Origin: CAZCZZ01 sp964503335
GTDB lineage: Bacteria; Verrucomicrobiota; Kiritimatiellia; CAIVKH01
DNA: 64,000 nucleotides
Reading direction: 5' to 3'
Assembly (NCBI GenBank): GCA_964503335.1
Contig: CAZCZZ010000009.1
Location: forward strand, 21,052-85,051
Under the pieces are notes generated by a model. The model did no database searches, had not been told where the DNA came from, and was given only the letters and a program-made list of their open reading frames with translations. Both the position numbers and the translations under genes were made by a program. Positions 1 through 8,962 of this stretch are shown piece after piece; position 1 is the stretch's first letter; every line of letters begins with the position of its first letter.

Positions 1-20
1 CTGATTTTGGTTTTATCTGA

Positions 21-104
21 ATTCGGAACATCCTCTTCATCCGTGACCTCCGTGGGCAACCTTCTTCTCGGTAGTCCGTGTATTCCGTGTGTTCCGTGGG
101 CAAA
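21..104. repeat. Dispersed intergenic repeat, CCGTGGGCAA family, single arm
   Basis: This stretch contains GACCTCCGTGGGCAA and TTCCGTGTGTTCCGTGGGCAA-like words and is nearly identical to 24636-24718, where the same arm is paired with an inverted copy to form a long palindrome. Only one arm is visible here because the window begins just upstream. It lies just downstream of the exonuclease stop. No coding function is seen. Confidence 0.8.
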
Positions 105-117
105 TTCCGACTCGTTC

Positions 118-999
118 CTAGAACAACTTCGACGCCTCATCCCGCATCGCTCGTGCCATGCCTTGGAATTCCATCTTGTCCAGGAAAGGAAGAACACGGT
201 CCGGGTTCGGTTTCTTCAGCTCAAGCAGGCTCCATTCCCGGGGCACGTTGACGTCGAACTTGAGCGTCATCATCTTGCGGTTGCGCTCAATGATGTGGCG
301 ACTCTCCAGGAGAGCGGCGCGAATGCGGTCGGAGGCAACTTCCCCGATGCGCTCCCATAGCTGCTCGATGGTGCCGAACTGGGCCATGAGCTTTGCGGCG
401 GTCTTCTCGCCCACGCCGGGAACGCCAGGGATGTTATCGGCGGTATCACCCACCATCGCCAGCCAGTCCACAATCTGACGCGGCTCAACGCCGGTCTTCT
501 CCTTGACCTCGGCCGCTCCCATCACAACACCGGCCTTGGTCATCGCGGCAATCAGGCACGTGTCGTTCACGAGTTGAAACATGTCCTTGTCACTCGTGGC
601 AATCAGGACCTTGGAGGCCGGGGAACCACCGAATGCGGCCAGCGACGCGAGGATGTCGTCCGCCTCCTCGCCCTCTTCGAACAGGCACGGCACGGTCGCC
701 GCGTCGAGGTACTCCTTGATGGCTTCAATCTGGTCGCGCAGGGAATCCGGCATCTCCTTGCGCTGCGCCTTGTACGTGGGAAGCAACTCAAGTCGCGCCT
801 GCGGCATGCCTTTATCGAACACGACAGCCGCATGCGTGGGCTTCCACGTATCGACCAGGTTCCGGAACAGTTTGATGAAGCCATAGACAGCATTCGTCGG
901 CGTGCCGTCTTTCCGGCTCAGCTCGGCGATGGCGTAGAACGCGCGATAGGCCATCGCGGTACCGTCAATCAGGAGCAGTGTGCGTTCAGCAGAGGACAT
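118..999 (-). CDS. Stand-alone 5'-3' exonuclease (PolA N-terminal / flap endonuclease family)
   Basis: A 293-residue protein corresponding to the N-terminal 5'-3' exonuclease domain of DNA polymerase I, with no polymerase domain. Acidic metal-binding motifs are visible: LIDGTAMAYRAFYA near the start, EEADD, SDKDMFQL, and GDTADNIPGVPGVGEKTA leading into the helix-hairpin-helix. The family removes 5' flaps and RNA primers. The start chosen is the ATG at 999, because the residues upstream to 1080 do not resemble the family and MSSAERTLLLIDG gives the usual short N-terminus. The stop at 118 is followed by a dispersed repeat, not by a polymerase reading frame, so the gene appears genuinely single-domain. 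A full-length PolA elsewhere in the genome would be expected. Confidence 0.9.
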   Translation of the reverse strand: MSSAERTLLLIDGTAMAYRAFYAIAELSRKDGTPTNAVYGFIKLFRNLVDTWKPTHAAVVFDKGMPQARLELLPTYKAQRKEMPDSLRDQIEAIKEYLDAATVPCLFEEGEEADDILASLAAFGGSPASKVLIATSDKDMFQLVNDTCLIAAMTKAGVVMGAAEVKEKTGVEPRQIVDWLAMVGDTADNIPGVPGVGEKTAAKLMAQFGTIEQLWERIGEVASDRIRAALLESRHIIERNRKMMTLKFDVNVPREWSLLELKKPNPDRVLPFLDKMEFQGMARAMRDEASKLF

Positions 1000-1163
1000 G
1001 TTGAAATTTAGCCACCCACTCGCCCGGCCTGAGCAAGTCGAAGGCGCTGGCGTGAATTTTGAAGAGCGCGGCAGCCACACCTGCGGGTGACAGGCAGAGT
1101 GCCGCGGCTACAACACACGACGCGCTGGCCGCAACCACGAACCGATCTTCGAACCGGTCACCT

Positions 1164-1182
1164 CGCCCGGTACTGCCGGGCG
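1164..1182 (-). terminator. GC hairpin downstream of the secretin gene
   Basis: CGCCCGG, a 5-nt loop, then CCGGGCG form a perfect 7-bp stem 18-36 nt beyond the secretin stop. There is no clear U-tract, so it could be an mRNA 3'-end stabiliser instead of an intrinsic terminator. Confidence 0.4.
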
Positions 1183-1199
1183 GAGTCTGAATCCCCACC

Positions 1200-4100
1200 C
1201 TACTCTGCTGCGACCTGCTCCGCCTTCGTACCCTGCTCAAGGCGGTGAATCGGCTTGCCGGACGGATCAACCAGTCGCGCGGACACAAAGATCAGGAGGT
1301 TCTTCTTCTGGCTGTATTCGCCTTCGCTGCGGAAGAGACGGCCGAGGAAGGGAATGTCGCCAAGCAGCGGGATCTTGTCCTTGATCTTCTTGAGGTCTTC
1401 ACGAATCAGACCGCCCATGACCACCGTCTGGCCGTCCCAGATGACCATGCTCGTCGTCACGTTGCGGCTCGCGAAGATCGGTTGCGGGATGTTGTACTGG
1501 AAGTCCTGGCCGCCGGCGGAAATCGTAGAGCCGTACTGAATCCAGCCCACGAGTTCAGCGACTTCAGGCGCAAGCACGAGGTCGATCGTGTAGCCGTCGG
1601 GACCGACCGTCGGCGTCACGTTGAGGATCACGCCCGTCTCGCGCGTTTCGAACGAACCCGGCGTAACCGTCGGAGGCGTCACGAGACCGCCCGAAGTACC
1701 CGCCGTCGAGATCGTCGATGCGGCAATCGTGGGCTGCGTCACTTCGAATTCGGTCGGATAGATGATCTCGGTGACGACCTGGATCTGCGCATTCACGCCG
1801 CTGCGCGTCGTGACGCGGGGAGCCGACAGGAGGTCGGTACCGCCGTGCTGCGAGAGCGCCTGCACGACAAGCTGCATCTCGGGATTGGTCAGGACGCTCG
1901 CGAACGTCAGCAGGTTGCCGAGATTCGACTGGTTGATCGTCTGCGACACCGTGCTGGCGGGATCGAGCGAGCCCGTCGTGGTGTCGAGGTTGAAGAAGCG
2001 GAGGCCCTTCGTGATGCCATCCGTGTCCTTGTTCAACTGGAGGCGTTCCTGGCCGGCGATCGGCGCGCCGTTGTCGCGCGTGGCGAACTCGTAGTTGTCC
2101 GTAAGGATCCACTGGAAGCCGAGCTCTTCGAGATCGTTCTGGCCGATTTCCACGAAGCGAGCTTCGATTTCAACCTGGCTGGGCACGAGGTTCAGCTCGG
2201 CGAGGATCCGCTCGAGGCGTTCCATGTTCTCCGGCGTATTCGCGACGATCAGCTTGGAGAGGCTCTGGTTGTAGGTAATCGACGTACCAACGGGGAACGG
2301 AACACCGGAACCCTCGAAGAAGTCCTTCACGTTGACCTTCTTGATCGTCGTGCTCGACTGGCCCATCTCGATGAAGTCGCCGCTGCGCTCTTCGGGCGTC
2401 TCGTCGCGTTCCACGATCACATCCATGATCGACGGCTGCACGGGGAAGAAGCGGGTGATGACGCGGCCCTGGACCACACCCTCGGGCGTGATGATCACCG
2501 CGTTCTCGTCGATGCGGTACTTCAAGCCGGCGACTTCGGTGATGTACTTGATGGCGTTAAGCAGGGAAACGCGGCGGAGATTCAGGGTGATCGCCGGGAT
2601 ATTGGAAGACTCGGACGCAGGAGCCTGCTCGATCGGCTGATCAAAGCCACCGCCCGTGCCAAAGGGGTCATCCAGCGGCGAGGGCTGGGTCGAAACGTCG
2701 GGCTGCTGCGCAGCGCCTGACGGAAGATTGAGGTTGAGGATGATGTTCACGCCGGCACCTTCTGCATCGCCGGCACGGCTGGCATCGACGAGGAAGTTGA
2801 TCACATCCACGATGTTGGCCTGGCGGAACTCGATCGCGGGAATCAGGATGTCTTCCATCTTCTTCTGGAGCTTCTCGGCACCCGTCGAGCTCTCCACGGC
2901 GGTGCGGCTGACCACCGCTTCGGGAAGTTCAACCTCTTCGCGGATCGGGGGGTTCCAAGTGTCGCGAACCTTCGCAATCATGTCGGCGGAGGTGGCTTCG
3001 CGTTCCTTCGTCTTGATGTCGTAACGCAGCTCGTCGATCTTGCGCAGGAAACGCATCGCCTCGACGTTGTACTCGTCCGTGGCGAGGATCTTCTCGTAGA
3101 CGGCTTCGGCGCCGTTGTAGTCGCCGATCTTGTACAGCCCGCGGCCTTCAACGAGGAGGTCGGCAATCGACTTGGCCTTCTCCTTCACGGCGGGACGGTC
3201 CTTGGGCTTTACGGGAACGGACGCGAGCTTCTCCTGGCGCGCCTTCTCGCGCGCGACCCGGGTCTGCAGGTCGGCCGCCTTGCGGTTCTCGGGATCCAGC
3301 TCCAGCACACGCTTCACGGAAGCTTCGGCATCGGGAACATTCTTGTTGCTGAGGGCATCCTTCGCCTTGCGAAGGTGCGCATCAACCAGGGAAGCCTTGG
3401 CCTGCGCGATCAGGTCCTTGGTCGCTGGACGATCCGGGATATTCTTCAGCGCTTCCTCAAGGTCCGCGATGGCCTTGTTGTAGTCCTGCGCCTTGCTCAA
3501 GCCGGCCTCGAGGCTCTTCTTTCCAGCCAGCTCGCGTTCCTGGCGACGTACTTCTTCCTGCTGCGCGAGCTTCTCCGCCTCATCCCCGGTCGTCTCAGAC
3601 GCGGCGTCTTCCGCGTCAACACCCTCTTCGGCATCGGCGGATGCATCGGCCTCTTCCATGTCAGCCGGCGCGCTTTCTTCCATCACGGGTTCTTCGAGGA
3701 CCGTTTCCTCGACGACAACTTCTTCAACAACAACGGCGGGGGCAGCCTCTTCCATGGCGGGTACGACTTCCTCAACAGCTTCAACCTGCGTCTCCTCGAC
3801 CACGACCGGTGCCGGCTCTTCCGCAGCGGCTGCGGCGGCTTCCTCGAACCCGGCCTGCGTCTCCAGCACGGAGGCATCCACTGCTTCGACAGCCTCGACG
3901 GACGTCGCCGTCTCCTCGATCACCGGGGCCGCCTCTTCGACCACCGCGGCGGCTTCCTCAACGACCGGTTCTGCCGCAACGGCTGCTTCCGCGGCAACTT
4001 CGGCGGCGGCTTCAGGAGCAGCTTCCGCTGTGGGAGCTACGACCTCGGCGGCGGGCGCTTCCGTGGCAGGGACCTCGGCGGACTGTGCACCTGCCGTGGG

Positions 4101-4220
4101 TGACGGCTGGCTGATTTCCTGGAGCAAGGCCTCAAACGCATCGTCGCTCTGGGCGACAGCGAAACAGGCAAGGGAGGCGCAGGCAACAGTAGCCGTGATG
4201 ACAAGTCGACGAAGTTTCAT
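1200..4220 (-). CDS. Secretin, Amuc_1098-like type IV pilus/type II secretion outer-membrane protein
   Basis: 1006 residues, starting at an ATG preceded by AGGAG. A signal peptide (MKLRRLVITATVACASLACF) is followed by a highly acidic Ala/Glu/Val-rich low-complexity stretch at about residues 40-215. TPR-like helices with coiled-coil character follow at about 225-400. Next come secretin N-type domains, including an STN-like segment (AITLNLRRVSLLNAIKYITE), and the secretin domain in the last 250 residues. The secretin signature IPLLGDIPFLGRLFRS and closing KKNLLIFVSARLV are clear. It should form the outer-membrane ring of a pilus or secretion machine. It is the last gene of the 8644-1200 operon, the same relative position as Amuc_1098. 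Confidence 0.92.
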   Translation of the reverse strand: MKLRRLVITATVACASLACFAVAQSDDAFEALLQEISQPSPTAGAQSAEVPATEAPAAEVVAPTAEAAPEAAAEVAAEAAVAAEPVVEEAAAVVEEAAPVIEETATSVEAVEAVDASVLETQAGFEEAAAAAAEEPAPVVVEETQVEAVEEVVPAMEEAAPAVVVEEVVVEETVLEEPVMEESAPADMEEADASADAEEGVDAEDAASETTGDEAEKLAQQEEVRRQERELAGKKSLEAGLSKAQDYNKAIADLEEALKNIPDRPATKDLIAQAKASLVDAHLRKAKDALSNKNVPDAEASVKRVLELDPENRKAADLQTRVAREKARQEKLASVPVKPKDRPAVKEKAKSIADLLVEGRGLYKIGDYNGAEAVYEKILATDEYNVEAMRFLRKIDELRYDIKTKEREATSADMIAKVRDTWNPPIREEVELPEAVVSRTAVESSTGAEKLQKKMEDILIPAIEFRQANIVDVINFLVDASRAGDAEGAGVNIILNLNLPSGAAQQPDVSTQPSPLDDPFGTGGGFDQPIEQAPASESSNIPAITLNLRRVSLLNAIKYITEVAGLKYRIDENAVIITPEGVVQGRVITRFFPVQPSIMDVIVERDETPEERSGDFIEMGQSSTTIKKVNVKDFFEGSGVPFPVGTSITYNQSLSKLIVANTPENMERLERILAELNLVPSQVEIEARFVEIGQNDLEELGFQWILTDNYEFATRDNGAPIAGQERLQLNKDTDGITKGLRFFNLDTTTGSLDPASTVSQTINQSNLGNLLTFASVLTNPEMQLVVQALSQHGGTDLLSAPRVTTRSGVNAQIQVVTEIIYPTEFEVTQPTIAASTISTAGTSGGLVTPPTVTPGSFETRETGVILNVTPTVGPDGYTIDLVLAPEVAELVGWIQYGSTISAGGQDFQYNIPQPIFASRNVTTSMVIWDGQTVVMGGLIREDLKKIKDKIPLLGDIPFLGRLFRSEGEYSQKKNLLIFVSARLVDPSGKPIHRLEQGTKAEQVAAE

Positions 4221-4290
4221 GGGCAGCTCCTAATCAAAAAAACGCGGGCAGGTCGTGAACATGTTTCGTTGCAAATCGGTAACCAGGTAC

Positions 4291-5367
4291 TTAGCGAGAT
4301 ACGCCTCCGGGAGTAGCCGTCGTGCCGCCAAATGGCGACGAAACGCCTCCTCCTTGAAGCTTCAATTTTTCCTCTTCCGTCAAGGGAACAACCGTGGTTT
4401 CGGCGCCGGATTTCGTGTCGCGTATTACGACACGGTCATCACGTATGTCAACGACTTTGTACTCGAAGTCCTTGATGCGTAACGAGCTATTGATCTGGAC
4501 GTTGGTGAAGGTGCCGTCGAGCAGCGAGACAAGCCTGGCGGTACGCGCGTCCTGCTGGACGATGCGTCCCTTGACAAGCCGCACCGGCTTGCTGCTCGGT
4601 CCCTGCTGCAGGACGAGCGTCGGGCCCTCGGCCGCGTCCGCGTCATAGGCGCTGACGCTGTAGCCTTCCACCTCGTCGCCGATCTTGGCGAAGTACGTCT
4701 TGTCGAGCGTACGCGCATTCAACTGGTACCGATAATCCCCAGCTGCGACCTCCTGCACACCGAGGAATCGGAGCATAAACGGATTCACAAACGTGGTCAC
4801 CAGCCGCGACTTGGCGGAGGGCGGCGGGAAGGAAGCCGGATCCTTGAGGTCGGTCTTGCCGTTAACCTCCTCGACGTTCGTGAACAGGTCACCGTCCGCG
4901 TCCGCCTGGGCGTCGGTGGGGTCCAACGGATTGAGCCCCATCTGCTTCTCGACCATATCCGGGATACCGTCCTGGTCGCCGTCGAACTTCTCGACATCGA
5001 CGATCTCCGGCTGCGCCACGCGGCAGAACGGACACACCGTCGCATCAAAGGCAATCGGCTTGCTGCATGACACGCAGCTCACGCGCAACTCGCCCACGGC
5101 AATTCGCTGCTGCTGGGGCGCGACCTGGAATGGCTTTGTCACGGCGTCGATCGCCGCCTTGTACACCGCGGTATCGATCGCATCGACACCCTTCGCACTA
5201 CCGACAGGCTGCTCCCACGGCGCCTCCGCCACGGCGGCCCGCTGCCCGTTCACGCGAAGCACGAGGGTCACGGCAGACGCCAAGAGAACGATCAGGGCAA
5301 TGACAAGGACAAGCTTGTCGAAATTGAGCTGGATCCAGGACCCGCCGGGTCGCTTTACGGAACTCAT
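4291..5367 (-). CDS. Amuc_1099-like pilus-system protein with zinc ribbon and calcium-binding repeats
   Basis: 358 residues. One N-terminal membrane segment (about 18-38) places the rest in the periplasm. A four-cysteine zinc-ribbon-like motif uses C98, C101, C112 and C115. It is followed at about 123-170 by Asp-rich repeats of thrombospondin type-3/EF-hand style (DGDQDGIPD, DADGDLFTN). The C-terminal half resembles PilP-like beta domains, but no specific family is certain. The start overlaps the stop of the upstream gene by ATGA, so the two are translationally coupled. By position it corresponds to Amuc_1099. Role in the envelope complex is inferred from synteny. Confidence 0.72.
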   Translation of the reverse strand: MSSVKRPGGSWIQLNFDKLVLVIALIVLLASAVTLVLRVNGQRAAVAEAPWEQPVGSAKGVDAIDTAVYKAAIDAVTKPFQVAPQQQRIAVGELRVSCVSCSKPIAFDATVCPFCRVAQPEIVDVEKFDGDQDGIPDMVEKQMGLNPLDPTDAQADADGDLFTNVEEVNGKTDLKDPASFPPPSAKSRLVTTFVNPFMLRFLGVQEVAAGDYRYQLNARTLDKTYFAKIGDEVEGYSVSAYDADAAEGPTLVLQQGPSSKPVRLVKGRIVQQDARTARLVSLLDGTFTNVQINSSLRIKDFEYKVVDIRDDRVVIRDTKSGAETTVVPLTEEEKLKLQGGGVSSPFGGTTATPGGVSR

Positions 5368-6344
5368 GGCTGCACCTCCCCGGACGCGGGAGTTTCCTGA
5401 AGAATCCGGTACGCATCCACGACCAGGCTCACCGTGACCGGCTCACGCCCCGCCACGATGCGCTCTTCGTGCGTAAGCGGAAGGGCGGGAACACCCTGTT
5501 GCCCAGGGGCTGCCGCTGCAGCCGCCGGCTTCGCGGCAGCCTGGGCGGCTCCAGCGCCGATGACCAGCGGGTTCTCCATGCGAACACTGGATACGACAAA
5601 AAGCGCGCGGGAGCGGGCCAGCATGTTCAGGACTTCCCACACCGCAGACTCGCGGGCCGAGAAGGTGAGACGGAATCGCTCCACGGCATACAGGGCATTC
5701 GACTGGACCTCGGGCACCTTGTCATCAATGACAGCGGCCGCCGCCGGTGCTCGCGTCCCTCGCCCTCGCGAACGCGGGTCCGCCTCCGCTTCCGTCGTCT
5801 GCGTCGCGCCTGTGTCGAACATCGTGCGCTGCAGGGCCGTCAGTTCCGATATCCGGGCGTCAATCAGCAGGTTCAGGAGGGACTCGAGGTGCTGCACCTG
5901 GGTCACGAGACGGGGAAGATGCTCGGGCGCCGGCAACTCGCCCGCGGCGTACCGGTCAAAACCCATCGCGAATCGCTCCGGGAATTTGACCCCGTTCGCT
6001 TTCGCGCGCTCGAAGACCCGGTGCGTTCCGCGCTCCAGCAGCGGGGCGAAGGCGGACGGCTCGATGGACTCCGGCTCCACCTGGTCCTTCTGCAGGACCG
6101 TCACGACATTGGAGTAATAAGACTGGATCGAGGCGAGGTTCTCCTTCGTCTTCTCCAGGTTCTCCGCCGAGGGGAACGGGCTCCGGCGATTCAACTGCTC
6201 AAGGCGGCTCTGCGCGGACTGCAATTCTTCCTGGACCTTCGCGTAATCACCCTGGAACTTCCAAAGCAGGAACCCGGCGGCGATCATGAGGACGAGGCAG
6301 ATTGACCCGCCCACGATCAGGACCATGTACTTCTTCCATCTCAT
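5364..6344 (-). CDS. Amuc_1100-like pilus-associated membrane protein
   Basis: 326 residues with an N-terminal transmembrane segment (MVLIVGGSICLVLMIAAGFLL) followed by a coiled coil (about 35-75) and a mixed alpha/beta periplasmic domain rich in Ala/Pro near the C-terminus. The layout matches the PilO-type alignment protein that Amuc_1100 represents in Akkermansia. It overlaps the upstream pilM-like gene by ATGA and the downstream Amuc_1099-like gene by ATGA. In the wider family PilM, PilN and PilO form the inner-membrane alignment complex. Assignment rests mainly on gene order and topology, as primary sequence in this family is weakly conserved. Confidence 0.75.
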   Translation of the reverse strand: MRWKKYMVLIVGGSICLVLMIAAGFLLWKFQGDYAKVQEELQSAQSRLEQLNRRSPFPSAENLEKTKENLASIQSYYSNVVTVLQKDQVEPESIEPSAFAPLLERGTHRVFERAKANGVKFPERFAMGFDRYAAGELPAPEHLPRLVTQVQHLESLLNLLIDARISELTALQRTMFDTGATQTTEAEADPRSRGRGTRAPAAAAVIDDKVPEVQSNALYAVERFRLTFSARESAVWEVLNMLARSRALFVVSSVRMENPLVIGAGAAQAAAKPAAAAAAPGQQGVPALPLTHEERIVAGREPVTVSLVVDAYRILQETPASGEVQP

Positions 6345-8023
6345 ATCGTGAGGGGCTTCTCCAGTACGACGGTGATGCTGAACTTGCGGACCACGTCATC
6401 CTGGGCCGGTTGAGGCAGCCAGGAAACTTCCGTGTCCGCGGAGAAATACTCCGAGTCGCGCAGCTTGTTGCGGAAATCCTGGATCGGCGTCGCCGAGGTG
6501 ACGCGATCGACATACCCCAGCCCGCTGATCTCCAGCCTGATGACACTGCCATCGGGAGGAGGAGGCGGATCGGTTGGCGGTACATCGGGATTGGCGGGCG
6601 GCTGACGAACCGGCTCGATCTTCGTCAGCCAGAGCTCCTTCGGCATCGCTGCCTGGATCTCCGCGATGTGCCTGATCCAGTCGGCCCGCTTCAGCGGAAG
6701 CGCAAGCAGCGTGTCGATCTTGGTCTTCACGCCATCGATCTCGGTCTCCGTCGCCTGCAGCGGACGCTCTTCCGCTTCCAGCGCCTGCACCCGTGAAGCC
6801 ACGCCAGCGAGCCGCTCCTTCGTGAGACTGCCCATCTTGAAGAAGAACGCCGCCCATACGAGCAGGGTCATGACGATCGCCGCCCCCGCCATGATCAGGA
6901 TCGGCTGCTTCTTCTTGAAATTCTTCTCCGCAAGGACCTTCGGCGGGAGGAGGTTGATTTCGATCGGACACGTCAGGCCGCGGCGCAACGCCACGCCGAC
7001 CACCTGTCCCAGCTCGTGCGCGTGCTTCCCGATCTCGTCCGCGGGAATCTCCGGGCTGACCGGCACATTAATAAAGGGGTTCAGGTAATCCACATCGACC
7101 TTCAACTTCTCCTTCAGGAAGTTGTCGGTGTACGGGATCACGGAGCAGCCGCCCGTCAGGAGGATGAGCGATGGCTGCATGCCGTGCTGCTGGCTGCGGT
7201 AGAAATTGATCGAGCGGTTGATTTCCGCGTGCATCTTCGTCATCACGCCGCGGACGATCTTCGACACCTTGTCGGCCACCTCGCTCTTCGGGGCCTCGTA
7301 CGCGCCGCCGAACGCCACGAACGAATGCGCCCGCTTCATCTCTTCCGCGTCCTGGAACGACAGCTCGAACTCGCGCATGATCTGCTGGGTGATCGCGTTT
7401 CCGGCCACCGGCACGCTGCGGATGAACACCCGCCCCTGCTCCATAAAGATAAGGTCCGTCGAACGCGCACCGATATCGATCACCAGCGTGCACGTCGCCG
7501 TGTCGCTGTAGTTGTAGCGCACCGCATTATAGAGGGCTACTGGGCCCACATCGACGAGGTCGGCGGAAAGACCGGCCTGCTCGACCGCATCGGTGAGGCC
7601 AACGATGATTTCGGCCTTGATCGCGGCGAGCATGACATCGAGCTCGCCTTCGCCGCGGCCGATCAGCTGGTAATCCCAGACCACTTCCTCGATCGGGAAC
7701 GGGACGTTCTGCTGCGCCTCGTACAAAATGATCTGGTAGACCTTGTCCTTATCGACCGGCGGCAGCTTGACGAACCGGGAGAAGACGGACTGCCCCGCGA
7801 CGGAAAGAACCACGGGGCCTGGCTTGATGTTCTTCTCGCGCAGCAGGTCGCGGATCGTCGCGATGATGTGCGGCAGGCGATCGGCATCGGTCTGCTGATC
7901 GATGTCGAGCGAACCCACGCCGAAGTTGATGAGCTGGATGCCGCCGGACTTCAGCGCCCGGAATTCCGCGAGCTTGACCGTGCTCGCACCGATATCGAGC
8001 GCTAGGATTCGTTCATGTGACAT
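6341..8023 (-). CDS. PilM-like actin-fold ATPase fused to PilN-like segment (Amuc_1101-like)
   Basis: 560 residues. The first 350 are an actin/FtsA-fold PilM domain with the phosphate-1 motif LALDIGASTVKLAEF, the phosphate-2 region LVIDIGARSTDLIF and the adenosine motif LLTGGCSVIPY. A membrane segment (about 371-391) and coiled coil follow, then a periplasmic PilN-like ferredoxin-type domain. So PilM and PilN functions are on one polypeptide, as in the Amuc_1101 family. In type IV pili PilM binds PilN on the cytoplasmic face of the inner membrane. It is the head of the ATGA-coupled run to the secretin gene. No pilB, pilC or pilT is in the window. Confidence 0.88.
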   Translation of the reverse strand: MSHERILALDIGASTVKLAEFRALKSGGIQLINFGVGSLDIDQQTDADRLPHIIATIRDLLREKNIKPGPVVLSVAGQSVFSRFVKLPPVDKDKVYQIILYEAQQNVPFPIEEVVWDYQLIGRGEGELDVMLAAIKAEIIVGLTDAVEQAGLSADLVDVGPVALYNAVRYNYSDTATCTLVIDIGARSTDLIFMEQGRVFIRSVPVAGNAITQQIMREFELSFQDAEEMKRAHSFVAFGGAYEAPKSEVADKVSKIVRGVMTKMHAEINRSINFYRSQQHGMQPSLILLTGGCSVIPYTDNFLKEKLKVDVDYLNPFINVPVSPEIPADEIGKHAHELGQVVGVALRRGLTCPIEINLLPPKVLAEKNFKKKQPILIMAGAAIVMTLLVWAAFFFKMGSLTKERLAGVASRVQALEAEERPLQATETEIDGVKTKIDTLLALPLKRADWIRHIAEIQAAMPKELWLTKIEPVRQPPANPDVPPTDPPPPPDGSVIRLEISGLGYVDRVTSATPIQDFRNKLRDSEYFSADTEVSWLPQPAQDDVVRKFSITVVLEKPLTI

Positions 8024-8059
8024 GATGTCGTAACCGTCAGAAAATTATATGGGGCTGCG

Positions 8060-8644
8060 CTACTTCGGCTTGATCGCTTCGAAATCGTCGAAGGACAACA
8101 TGGCGAATGGTGTCTGAAGCCGGTTCAGCACCAACCCCTCCCGCGGCGGGAGGCGATCCCACCACGTGTCATTCGACGCGGGCTTGCTCTCGCGGCCCAC
8201 CACGCGGCCCTGGATTTTCACTTCCACACCCACCGCCTGCACATCGCCGAAGCGAGCCAGCGTGCTCGGGTGGAGGAACATGTCGCTGCGGTGTTTCCCG
8301 CGCTCTACATTAAGATAGGTCACGTCGCCCTTGAACAACATCTGCGGCGGCGCCTTCGGATCCTTGCTCTTCACCAGCACGTAGTACGTGAAGTCCACTT
8401 CATCGAGCCATTCGGGCTCCGTGTCGTACTGCGTGATGATCTGGAACCACTCCTTCGTACGCGCCACGGCCTGGCCGCTCTTCACGCTGTATTCGGGTGT
8501 CTTGACCTTGCCGCCGGAAATGTCGCGGATGCGGAGGGGGCGCTCAGGCGATGCGCCGGGCGGAGGAGGCTGCTGCGCGGGAACTTGGAGTGTACAAACA
8601 AGGAGCGTAAGAACTGCAAGAAGCCACCGCGGCAAGCGTGTCAT
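8060..8644 (-). CDS. Amuc_1102-like exported pilus-system protein
   Basis: 194 residues from the ATG at 8644, with a signal peptide (MTRLPRWLLAVLTLLVC, cleavage likely after VPA) and a single beta-rich domain containing WFQIITQYDTEPEWLDEVDF and YYVLVKSK. A GGAG sequence about 11 nt upstream supports this start over a GTG at 8674. It is first in the operon and separated from the pilM-like gene by 36 nt. By order it corresponds to Amuc_1102, whose molecular role is not established. An exported accessory protein of the pilus-like complex is the best inference. Confidence 0.72.
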   Translation of the reverse strand: MTRLPRWLLAVLTLLVCTLQVPAQQPPPPGASPERPLRIRDISGGKVKTPEYSVKSGQAVARTKEWFQIITQYDTEPEWLDEVDFTYYVLVKSKDPKAPPQMLFKGDVTYLNVERGKHRSDMFLHPSTLARFGDVQAVGVEVKIQGRVVGRESKPASNDTWWDRLPPREGLVLNRLQTPFAMLSFDDFEAIKPK

Positions 8645-8795
8645 GTGATGTAGTCTCCAGCCTCTCCCGAACACGAGATGCGAAAAGATGGTCGGAGTAT
8701 AGGAGTGCCCATAAGGGAGGTCAACACATACGGCGGTATCGGGCCTCTACTTTTTGCGAATTCATCCGGAGACGGGAAATTCGGCCCGCGGAGAG

Positions 8796-8871
8796 AGGCT
8801 GTAGTCTGTAGGCGTCTAGGCCGATTAGGTTTTCCGGACCTACAGCCTAAACAGCTACAGCCTATCGCCTG
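8796..8871. repeat. GGCTGTAG...CTACAGCC palindromic element, copy 1
   Basis: GGCTGTAGTCTGTAGGCGTC, a spacer with CCGATTAGG and TTCCGGACC, then CTACAGCCTAAACAGC and CTACAGCCTATCGCC. Inverted CTGTAG/CTACAG words make it self-complementary. It is about 80 percent alike by eye to 8963-9043. Confidence 0.75.
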
Positions 8872-8880
8872 CAATCGTTT

Positions 8881-8953
8881 CACATGAAGGGCGCGAAGGT
8901 AGCGAAAAGGACTCCGCGATCTCTGCGACCTCGAGCGAAGCGGGTGTCGAGGC
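8881..8953. repeat. ACTCCGCGATCTCTGCGA repeat, copy 1
   Basis: The words ACTCCGCGATCTCTGCGA and AAGCGAAGCGG-like GCGAAGCGGGTGTC recur at 18727-18780. It lies between the two palindromic GGCTGTAG elements. Function unknown. Confidence 0.65.
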
Positions 8954-8962
8954 AGATGGGAA

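Noticed and set aside
1245..2720. A long open frame on the plus strand opposite the secretin gene
   Set aside because: Its translation is a His/Arg/Asp-rich composition typical of the reverse of a GC-rich gene, with no motif. The minus-strand frame is a clear secretin.
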